Positions 1 to 5,644 of a stretch of 9,324 nucleotides of DNA are shown piece by piece (position 1 is the stretch's first letter; each line of letters begins with the position of its first letter). Source of the stretch: Thermofilaceae archaeon. Its GTDB lineage: Archaea > Thermoproteota > Thermoprotei > Thermofilales > B69-G16. Below the pieces are notes generated by a model, which worked only from the letters and a program-made list of their open reading frames with translations, searched no databases and was not told the origin of the DNA. The stretch covers positions 1 through 9,324 of the forward strand of contig JALURF010000142.1 in assembly GCA_027017165.1 (NCBI GenBank), in the 5' to 3' direction. The position numbers were made by a program, and so were the translations under genes.

Positions 1-1815
1 GTCTTTAAGTCCGAGTTCCTCTAGCTTAGACCTAGTAGGCCTACCGTCCTTCCAGCCGCGCAGACTGTAATACTCGCCTAGCATTTCTTCCAGCTTAACG
101 ACATGTCCCTTAGCGGGTCCCTCTGGCATCGGCTCTTTTAACAGCCTAGTAGGTAAGGTATCGTATTCTTTTCCATCACCAAAGGCTAGTACGTTAAATA
201 CTCTCTCAGCGTTGTATATTCTCTCCCCGGTCTTGTTGAGCTCATCTAAGGTTATATCCCAGCCAGTGGCCCCAGCCACGAGACCCACCCAGTCTTCTAC
301 CCATGTGGCGAAAGTGTTGAACTTGCATAGCACTAGGCTATCTACAACAGCGAAGCCGTCCTGGAATGTCTTAACCAGCTCCGCCTTGCCCTTAGTCTCG
401 AACCTGTCTACTAGTTGGGGTACTCCTAGAATCTCTGGGGCGATCATGTAAGCTCTTAAATGGCAACCTCCTCTGTTGGAGGTTGCATAACCTAAGCCAT
501 GTCCTTGAGCTCCTCTCGGGTCATAAGCTGGCAGCTCCTGCCCTCTAACCACCATTGCTAATTCGGGAGCGCCGTATTTTTCCGCCAATCTCTTGGCTCC
601 TTCAGCTAAATCATCGCCTATACCGGATCTATACGCAGTTCTCCACGTAAGTTCTACGAGAGCCGCGCCATTACCCCAGTACGGTACTAATCCTCTCAGT
701 TTTTCTTCGGGTATCTTACCTTTCTCGTAGAGTTCCATCAACGTGCCTATAACGTGTCCCATGCTTATAGTGTCCAATCCGAGCTCGTTACAGAGGAAGT
801 TAGCCTTAGTTATAGCATTTAAATCATCCGTACCGGTTTGGGCTCCGAAAGCCCATACTGTCTCGTACTCCGGTCCGTCGCCTTCTCCGGCGAACGGGCT
901 CTCTTTGGGAACTCTGCTGTATCTTCCACAAGCTATGATACAGCCCCAACAAGGCACTCTCTTGATCAGTATTTTCTCCGCTATAGCTTCTCCGCTGTAT
1001 TTCTCAGCTGTTGGATGTACGCCGGTCTGGAAGTTCCTCGTTGGGAATATTCCATGTTTATTAATTATGTTTACTAGAACTGCCGTCCCATATTTAGGCA
1101 GGGCGTCGCTGGTAACGGGGTGTTTCTTAAGTTTATCTATGTTTGCTTTAACGGCTTCTCGGAATTTCTCCTCATCGGCTATCGGCGGCTTCATGGTACC
1201 TCTTACAGCTATAGCCTTGAGTTTCTTACTACCCATTACAGCTCCGTGTCCACCTCTGCCAGCCGCTCTCCCCTTGTCGTTTATTAGACAAGCTATTTTT
1301 ACCAGGTTTTCGCCAGCAGGTCCTATGCACATTACCTTGATGTTTTTATCTCCAAGCTCTTCTATCAGCACATCGGTCGTGGTGTGAGTATCTTTGCCCC
1401 ATAAATGTTTAGCATCCCTTAGCTCAGCCTTGCCGTTGTGTATCCAGAGGTATACCGGTTCCTCGCTGGCCCCCTCCACTATTATGGCGTCATAGCCAGC
1501 GAACTTCAGCTCGGGACCCCACTTTCCTCCTGACTGAGAGTCGTGTATAGTGCCGGTTAGGGGGGCTTTAGTTACCGAGCACCACCTGCCGCTTTCTGGG
1601 GCAGCGGTGCCGGTTAGGGGACCAGTTAATATTATAAGTTTGTTCTCAGGGCTTAGAGGGTCGACTTTTGGATCTATTTCTTTAAGAGCCAGATATACTC
1701 CTAGACCTCTACCTCCCAGCCATTTTCTAAGAACATCCTCGGGGAGCGTTTCATCGATTAATTTGTGGTCAGTCAAGTTTACCCGGAGGATTTTGCCCAT
1801 GTAGCCGCCGGGCAA
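1..1815 (-). CDS. aor: Tungsten-type aldehyde:ferredoxin oxidoreductase (AOR), 3' end cut by window edge
   Basis: Oxidises aldehydes to carboxylates in the cytoplasm, passing electrons to ferredoxin through a bis-pterin tungsten centre and a [4Fe-4S] cluster. The 605 codons present align by eye along the whole of Pyrococcus furiosus AOR, so probably only a few C-terminal residues are missing. Visible family marks, numbered from the TTG at 1815: GPLTGT near 65-70, GPAGENLVK near 165-173, AAGRGGHGAVMGSK near 184-197, cluster ligands C289, C292, C296 and C497 (P. furiosus C288, C291, C295, C494), GPEYETVWAFGA near 314-325, and LPAYDPRGAQGHGLGYAT near 428-445. TTG 1815 is chosen because AGGTGAT lies 4 bases before it and it restores the usual N-terminal GGY-MGKILRVNL stretch. 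ATG 1800 and GTG 1824 are in-frame alternatives. Oddity: the ExxH motif that holds the subunit-bridging metal in P. furiosus AOR is replaced (TKANF, 336-340). It could belong to an AOR-like subfamily with another aldehyde range. Its neighbour is a divergent radical SAM gene of the tungsten-enzyme maturase type. Confidence 0.95.
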   Translation of the reverse strand, partial: MPGGYMGKILRVNLTDHKLIDETLPEDVLRKWLGGRGLGVYLALKEIDPKVDPLSPENKLIILTGPLTGTAAPESGRWCSVTKAPLTGTIHDSQSGGKWGPELKFAGYDAIIVEGASEEPVYLWIHNGKAELRDAKHLWGKDTHTTTDVLIEELGDKNIKVMCIGPAGENLVKIACLINDKGRAAGRGGHGAVMGSKKLKAIAVRGTMKPPIADEEKFREAVKANIDKLKKHPVTSDALPKYGTAVLVNIINKHGIFPTRNFQTGVHPTAEKYSGEAIAEKILIKRVPCWGCIIACGRYSRVPKESPFAGEGDGPEYETVWAFGAQTGTDDLNAITKANFLCNELGLDTISMGHVIGTLMELYEKGKIPEEKLRGLVPYWGNGAALVELTWRTAYRSGIGDDLAEGAKRLAEKYGAPELAMVVRGQELPAYDPRGAQGHGLGYATSNRGGCHLRAYMIAPEILGVPQLVDRFETKGKAELVKTFQDGFAVVDSLVLCKFNTFATWVEDWVGLVAGATGWDITLDELNKTGERIYNAERVFNVLAFGDGKEYDTLPTRLLKEPMPEGPAKGHVVKLEEMLGEYYSLRGWKDGRPTRSKLEELGLKD

Positions 1816-1819
1816 AGAA

Positions 1820-1826
1820 ATCACCT
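1820..1826 (-). promoter_or_regulatory. Ribosome binding site deciding the AOR start
   Basis: On the minus strand AGGTGAT lies 4 bases before TTG 1815. It is a perfect match to the archaeal anti-Shine-Dalgarno (16S 3' end ATCACCT). A stop codon (TAG, 1827-1825) immediately upstream in frame limits the N-terminus to GTG 1824, TTG 1815 or ATG 1800. The site fits TTG best. The same motif with the same 4-base gap precedes the TTG start of the ABC permease at 9150. Confidence 0.7.
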
Positions 1827-1848
1827 ACATAAATATTACTCCGTTAAG

Positions 1849-1857
1849 CTTATAAAT
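1849..1857 (-). promoter_or_regulatory. Archaeal TATA box of the AOR gene
   Basis: Minus-strand TTTATAAG preceded by a purine-rich GTAAAGAA stretch (about 1858-1865) reads as BRE plus TATA. Transcription would begin about 26 bases downstream, near 1827-1830, giving a leader of roughly 12-15 bases that just includes the AGGTGAT ribosome site. An 8-base palindrome TAAGCTTA (1845-1852) overlaps the box. Confidence 0.65.
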
Positions 1858-1940
1858 TCTTTACGATATTTCCAGCCATACATATCGAAAATAAAAAGAA
1901 AATCATTTAAAATTTTAACTTTTAGGGTTAAGAGTTAGAA

Positions 1941-1950
1941 AAATTTATGT
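1941..1950 (+). promoter_or_regulatory. TATA box of the radical SAM maturase gene
   Basis: AAATTTATGT, preceded by GTTAGAAA, resembles BRE/TATA. It predicts a transcript start near 1970-1972 and a leader of about 14 bases carrying a weak AGGGAT ribosome site (1974-1979) 5 bases before ATG 1985. Together with the AOR box on the other strand it makes 1816-1984 a divergent control region. The roughly 85 bases between the two boxes are AT-rich, and I see no gene in them. Confidence 0.55.
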
Positions 1951-1955
1951 AAATG

Positions 1956-1974
1956 ATGCTGTAAATATGCTGTA
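1956..1974 (+). repeat. Tandem direct repeat ATGCTGTA at the promoter
   Basis: ATGCTGTA occurs at 1956-1963 and again at 1967-1974, so the copies repeat at 11 bases, one helical turn. They lie between the TATA box and the predicted transcript start of the radical SAM gene, a usual place for an archaeal repressor site. A regulator is not known. Each copy also reads as a Met-Leu-stop mini-frame, probably by chance. Confidence 0.35.
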
Positions 1975-1984
1975 GGGATTTTGC

Positions 1985-3094
1985 ATGGAGGAAAGATATC
2001 TCGAATGTTTCGAAGAGGGGTGCGTCCTAGCTAAACCCGTGAAAGGGCCTAAAATGCTTTTCCTAGAACTCACTACTCGCTGCAACTTAAACTGCGTGAT
2101 GTGTTACAGGAATTCTTGGGGTGAGAGGCTAGGAGACCTGAGCGAGAAACTATTCGATAAAGTGTTAGAAGACGCCGTAGAGGCTGGAATAGAATTTGTG
2201 TGGTTTGCTGGTTGGGGCGAGCCTCTTGCTCATCCAAAGTTCTTGGAGTTTGCTGAGAAAGTTAAGGATAGAGGTTTAAAGTTGGGAGTGAACACCAATG
2301 GTTTACTTTTAGACGAATATGTCGCTGAAAGACTTATGAAAATAGGCATAGATAGAGTAACGGTTTCAGTAGACGCAGCCGACCCCGAGGCTTACGGCAG
2401 TATTAGGAGAGGGGATTTCTACAGACTTATGCGCGCTTTAAAATCGTTACACAGGGCTAAAAAAGAATTAGGCAAAACTTATCCTATACTAGAATTTGCT
2501 TTTACCCTAATGCTGGATAATCTAAACGAAGCGGTGCCGCTTATAGACTTAGCTGTCCAGCATGGAGTGGGCAGAGTAATAATTTCAAACGTTATACCGG
2601 TAACCAAGTACATGGTAGATAAGTGCGTGTACACGCTGAACGGCAAGGTAAACGTAGAGGAGTTCGTGAGTAAACTAGCTATTAAAAGCTTAGAGACGAA
2701 CGTGGGCGTTAGATTACCCGAGTTCTCGCTTAAAACTGAGAGGAGATGCGATTTTATCGAAAAATCCGCAACCTGTGTAACCTGGAATGGCAAGATAACG
2801 CCTTGCTACAACTTCCTCCACTCCTACACTAGCTACATCTATGGCAGGGAGAAGAAGATAGAACAGGTGGTATTCGGGGACATTACTAAGGAAAGCTTAA
2901 AAGACATATGGTTTAAACTAGACTACGTCAAGTTTAGGTATAAGGTTAGGTTCTTCAGATATCCCTCCTGCACCGATTGTAAATTCCATGAAATATGCGA
3001 TTTCGCCCAGTCTAATCTGATGGATTGTTGGGGAAATCAGCCTAGCTGTGCGGATTGCCTTTATTCTAGAAGAATAGTTCAGTGCCCGATATAG
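1985..3094 (+). CDS. Radical SAM maturase of tungsten oxidoreductases (Cmo-like)
   Basis: A 369-residue radical SAM protein expected to help build or insert the tungstopterin, or otherwise mature its AOR client. The chemistry is not established for the family. The SAM cluster motif CNLNCVMC gives C33, C37 and C40, and the SAM-binding glycine motif is GWGEP (76-80). A cysteine-rich C-terminal region, likely holding auxiliary Fe-S clusters, contains C255, C264, C274, C329, C332, C338, C348, C355, C358 and C367. The ending, with DCWGNQPSCADC then QCP, is one I associate with radical SAM proteins found beside AOR genes, such as the cmo gene next to P. furiosus aor. Here the gene is divergent from aor, with 169 bases between starts. 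ATG 1985 has a weak AGGGAT site 5 bases upstream and suits the predicted promoter. The assignment to the radical SAM superfamily is secure; the tungsten-maturase role rests on the C-terminal pattern plus adjacency. Confidence 0.85.
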   Translation: MEERYLECFEEGCVLAKPVKGPKMLFLELTTRCNLNCVMCYRNSWGERLGDLSEKLFDKVLEDAVEAGIEFVWFAGWGEPLAHPKFLEFAEKVKDRGLKLGVNTNGLLLDEYVAERLMKIGIDRVTVSVDAADPEAYGSIRRGDFYRLMRALKSLHRAKKELGKTYPILEFAFTLMLDNLNEAVPLIDLAVQHGVGRVIISNVIPVTKYMVDKCVYTLNGKVNVEEFVSKLAIKSLETNVGVRLPEFSLKTERRCDFIEKSATCVTWNGKITPCYNFLHSYTSYIYGREKKIEQVVFGDITKESLKDIWFKLDYVKFRYKVRFFRYPSCTDCKFHEICDFAQSNLMDCWGNQPSCADCLYSRRIVQCPI

Positions 3095-3105
3095 CTGGCT
3101 AAACT

Positions 3106-3115
3106 AATATATACT
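3106..3115 (+). promoter_or_regulatory. TATA box of the membrane-protein genes, probably leaderless
   Basis: AATATATACT, 12 bases after the radical SAM stop, is centred about 27 bases before ATG 3138. This places the transcript start at or next to the start codon. No ribosome site precedes ATG 3138, which agrees with a leaderless message. The T-rich stretch 3115-3130 could also help end transcription from the gene upstream. Confidence 0.5.
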
Positions 3116-3137
3116 TTATCGATTTATTTAAACGAGC

Positions 3138-3497
3138 ATGCCGTATACTTCGGAAAATATTGTATTCGTCGCATATGAGAACGGTCATAACCTCCTAGTA
3201 GTGTGGATCTTCACTATTCTAACCGCGTTGGCAGTTATCATAGGCTTTCATCTCTACGTATCTGTTAAAAAGAGGTTCGATGCAGAGTATAAAGCTGAAA
3301 AAGTATTATGGAGGAGAATTATACACGGCATAGTCTACTTCATCTTCGTAATACTGGCCTATGAGGCTGTGACGATAAGGTTTAAAGGCGAAATAGCCCG
3401 TATAGCTCTCTTCTTCATATACCTCTGTCTCTCTATATTCGCCTTATTCATCTTCGGGGATATGCTGATATCCATCTATAAAGTGGTTAAGAAATAG
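3138..3497 (+). CDS. Small membrane protein with three predicted helices, unknown function
   Basis: I do not recognise a family for this 119-residue protein. Hydrophobic stretches at about residues 19-43, 60-80 and 86-114 suggest three transmembrane helices. A charged loop between the first and second (KKRFDAEYKAEKVLWRR) holds most of the basic residues and is probably cytoplasmic. A short basic tail, KVVKK, ends the protein. There is no signal peptide and no cysteine or histidine motif. It is the first gene of a three-gene membrane cluster: the next gene starts 10 bases after its stop, and that gene's ribosome site overlaps this stop codon. The two are therefore probably co-translated, and it may be an accessory subunit of the permease. 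The start is ATG 3138, with no visible ribosome site. Confidence 0.8.
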   Translation: MPYTSENIVFVAYENGHNLLVVWIFTILTALAVIIGFHLYVSVKKRFDAEYKAEKVLWRRIIHGIVYFIFVILAYEAVTIRFKGEIARIALFFIYLCLSIFALFIFGDMLISIYKVVKK

Positions 3498-3507
3498 GGG
3501 TTTAACA

Positions 3508-4791
3508 GTGGATCCTACACTAACCTTTACCCTGATCTTCGTCGCGACAATGCTCCTGCTAATAGCGGAGCTAGAGCATAGAGTTGTCGTCGCCCTGCTG
3601 GCAGCAGTTTTGACGAGCTACTTTGGAATCTCCTACGGCTTGTTTAAAGCAGAGGATATTCCTCACATGATGGAACTAGACACCTTGCTCTTCATCGTAG
3701 CTAGCCTAATACTTTTCCAATCTCTTGAAGCAACTGGTTTATTCGATTTTCTCAGTTTCTATATCGTTGAAAAACTTAAACTTGGAAAAGGGGGAGTTCT
3801 CAGCTTACTTCTAATTCTTTCCACTCTCTTCTCCGCCGTGTGTGAAAACTATATCGCTATTCTAGTCATGGCTAACGTTACTCTATATCTATCTAAAATG
3901 TATGATTTCAGCCCGGAAGAGCCTTTAATGGTTGAAGGAGTTCTCGGAAATCTGGGAGGGCTTATGTTGCCGATAAGCTCCATCCCCGGGCTAATAGTAT
4001 CAGTTAAGAAAGGAATAGGATTCTTAGAGTTTATCAGGATAAGTAGCCCGCTCATTTTCATGCTCACCATGGTTTCGTTACTCTACTACAGGGCGTTCCT
4101 CTATAAAGAAAGTAAAAAGAGCGAAATAAGAGAAATCATCCCGCAAAAAGAGAAATCAGTGATCGATCAATCTACAGTATACAAATCTCTCATTATATTT
4201 GTGATGTTCGTCGTCGGAGTTGCCGTAAGCGAGCAGATAGGACTTCCCATAACATTCACGGCTTTCGCCTTCGTAGTTTTAATGTTCATGTTTAGCGGTT
4301 TAAACCCGGCTAAAGTCATGAGCAGGATAAACTGGGAAGTCCCCTTCTTTATAGGCGGATTCGCCATATTCGTAAACGGTTTAGAAAAAGCGGGAGTTCT
4401 ACACATAATAGGCGAATATACGAATGTTATACTCGGCTTAAACGTAGAAATAGCAGTGATAACACTAGTATTCATCTGCGGCGTACTCTCAGCCTTAGTG
4501 GAGAACGTCCCAGTAGTGTTGCTGTTACTACCCGTTATAGACGATGCTATCGCTGGTATGAACCTGAGCCCTCGCTCCCTATACTGGTCTCTGATAATAG
4601 GTAGTAGTATAGGGGGGGGATTGACGATCTACGGCTCCATTCCCGTGTTAACAGCGGCATCACTGGCTGAAGAGAAGGGATATAGAATAACTGTAGGTGC
4701 TTACTCGAAGAAGATAGCCCCTCTAGTCTTAGTACACCTCGTGGTCTCCGCTCTTTACTTAGAAAGCTTAACAAAGCTAAACATATTATAG
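3508..4791 (+). CDS. ArsB/NhaD-type (IT superfamily) anion or sodium-coupled permease
   Basis: A 427-residue polytopic membrane protein with about 11 hydrophobic segments. It has the two-repeat plan of the ArsB/NhaD/P-protein/citrate-transporter superfamily. Each half carries a membrane hairpin motif: SAVCENYIAILV (109-120) and SALVENVPVVLL (328-339). Each is followed by a glycine-rich turn: GNLGGLMLPISSIPGLI (147-163) and GSSIGGGLTIYGSIPVL (365-381). The second half also has the family-like WEVPFFIGGFAIFVNGLEKAGV (in 276-297). A charged loop near 200-222 separates the halves. Relatives usually have Asp-Asn where this protein has Glu-Asn in both halves, and Asn in the second turn, so ion or substrate choice may differ. 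The substrate cannot be told from sequence. The start is GTG 3508, with AGGGGT (3496-3501) 6 bases upstream and overlapping the previous stop, which suggests coupling with the small membrane protein. Confidence 0.85.
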   Translation: MDPTLTFTLIFVATMLLLIAELEHRVVVALLAAVLTSYFGISYGLFKAEDIPHMMELDTLLFIVASLILFQSLEATGLFDFLSFYIVEKLKLGKGGVLSLLLILSTLFSAVCENYIAILVMANVTLYLSKMYDFSPEEPLMVEGVLGNLGGLMLPISSIPGLIVSVKKGIGFLEFIRISSPLIFMLTMVSLLYYRAFLYKESKKSEIREIIPQKEKSVIDQSTVYKSLIIFVMFVVGVAVSEQIGLPITFTAFAFVVLMFMFSGLNPAKVMSRINWEVPFFIGGFAIFVNGLEKAGVLHIIGEYTNVILGLNVEIAVITLVFICGVLSALVENVPVVLLLLPVIDDAIAGMNLSPRSLYWSLIIGSSIGGGLTIYGSIPVLTAASLAEEKGYRITVGAYSKKIAPLVLVHLVVSALYLESLTKLNIL

Positions 4792-4807
4792 AAGCCGTCC
4801 ATAATAA

Positions 4808-5641
4808 ATGGAGAACATGTTCGAAGAAGAATTAATACAAGTTTTAACTCAAATCGTGGATTCTATTCTTCAATCTTTGCCTAATATAGTGTTCTCCTCC
4901 ATAATACTGATAATAGGGTATTTAGTTGGAAGAGCGGCGGGAAAAGCTACGACGGCTATAGTCAAAATGATAAAGATAGATGAAAGCTTCGGAAAAACAA
5001 CTATTGGAAAACAACTTCTTCAAGCTGGCTACCCGTTCTCGAGGATAGCATCTATACTCGTCAGACTGGTCATCTACGTTCTCACGATAATGACCGCGTT
5101 ATCCCTTCTTCAAATAGCGGTTTTAAACGAGATAGGATTGATGATAGCCGCTTACATACCAAGGCTAATAGGGGCAGTTATAATATTCCTCTTAGGCATT
5201 CTGCTAGTGGACTGGCTTACAGACGTTATCGAGCGACTCATGCCTGAAGAAGCGGTCCCGAGGAATATAGTAGCTATTTTAGCTACTAGCTTTAAATACT
5301 TGCTCTACATGGTGCTAGTTTTCGTAGCGTTTGATGTAGCGGAGATAGCGCCTCACATAGTAGCTTCAGCGGCTCAAGCTGTCTTCCTAGTGGTGGCGGT
5401 TAGCGTGGGACTGACCTTGGCGCTTCTCGTAGGCTTAGGATTAAAAGAGGAGGCTATAGTCTTAGTTTCTAAAGAAGCTGAGCTCATAAAGCCTGGAATG
5501 AAAATAGAAATAGAGGGAGTTAAAGGATTGGTTCGTAGAGTATCGACATTTCTAGTCGAAATAGAAGACGAGAAACGAGAAGTACACGTAATACCTAAGA
5601 GGGAGTTTTTAAGAAAGGGATTTAAGATACTGAGAGAATAA
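4808..5641 (+). CDS. MscS-like mechanosensitive channel family protein
   Basis: A 277-residue membrane protein with about five hydrophobic helices (roughly 24-43, 77-105, 114-140, 150-173, 178-213) and a short soluble C-terminal part (225-277). The first helix region, with IIGYLVGRAAGKA, resembles the conserved TM-helix repeat seen in archaeal and bacterial MscS-related proteins. The last helix is rich in Ala, Gly and Val (AVSVGLTLALLVGLGLKE) like the MscS pore helix. The following segment, GMKIEIEGVKGLVRRVSTFLVEIED, resembles the MscS beta domain, whose usual form is G-D-I-E-G-x-V. The large MscS C-terminal vestibule is missing or much reduced, so pressure-gated channel activity is an inference. 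The gene starts 16 bases after the permease stop and ends 3 bases from the convergent radical SAM gene. CATATTATA (4782-4790) could be an extra promoter, about 22 bases before ATG 4808. Confidence 0.75.
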   Translation: MENMFEEELIQVLTQIVDSILQSLPNIVFSSIILIIGYLVGRAAGKATTAIVKMIKIDESFGKTTIGKQLLQAGYPFSRIASILVRLVIYVLTIMTALSLLQIAVLNEIGLMIAAYIPRLIGAVIIFLLGILLVDWLTDVIERLMPEEAVPRNIVAILATSFKYLLYMVLVFVAFDVAEIAPHIVASAAQAVFLVVAVSVGLTLALLVGLGLKEEAIVLVSKEAELIKPGMKIEIEGVKGLVRRVSTFLVEIEDEKREVHVIPKREFLRKGFKILRE

Positions 5642-5644
5642 ACG

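Noticed and set aside
743..1387. A long plus-strand open frame (214 codons) opposite AOR
   Set aside because: It lies wholly antisense to a clearly conserved AOR sequence, its translation is Ser/Pro/Leu-rich with no recognisable motif, and it lacks a ribosome site. The same holds for the shorter plus-strand frames within 212-1804.
1551..1620. Direct repeat TGCCGGTTAGGGG at 1551-1563 and 1608-1620
   Set aside because: Both copies encode the conserved PLTGT segments of AOR, which the family also has, so protein constraint explains the repeat.
1798..1800. ATG 1800 as the AOR start
   Set aside because: It has no ribosome site at a suitable distance and would drop the N-terminal residues shared with other AORs. 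TTG 1815 has a perfect site.
1954..1975. Tiny upstream frames ATG-CTG-TAA and ATG-CTG-TAG before the radical SAM gene
   Set aside because: The predicted transcript start near 1970-1972 leaves them out of the message. They are better described as a direct repeat.
2479..2793. Minus-strand frames inside the radical SAM and permease genes (2479-2793, 3849-4070, 4167-4475, 4547-4774)
   Set aside because: All are antisense to genes with strong family features, and their translations show no domain or coherent membrane pattern of their own.
3508..4791. Idea that the permease imports tungstate for the AOR
   Set aside because: Known tungstate uptake uses ABC systems (Wtp, Tup), the permease family does not predict this substrate, and nearness alone is not evidence.
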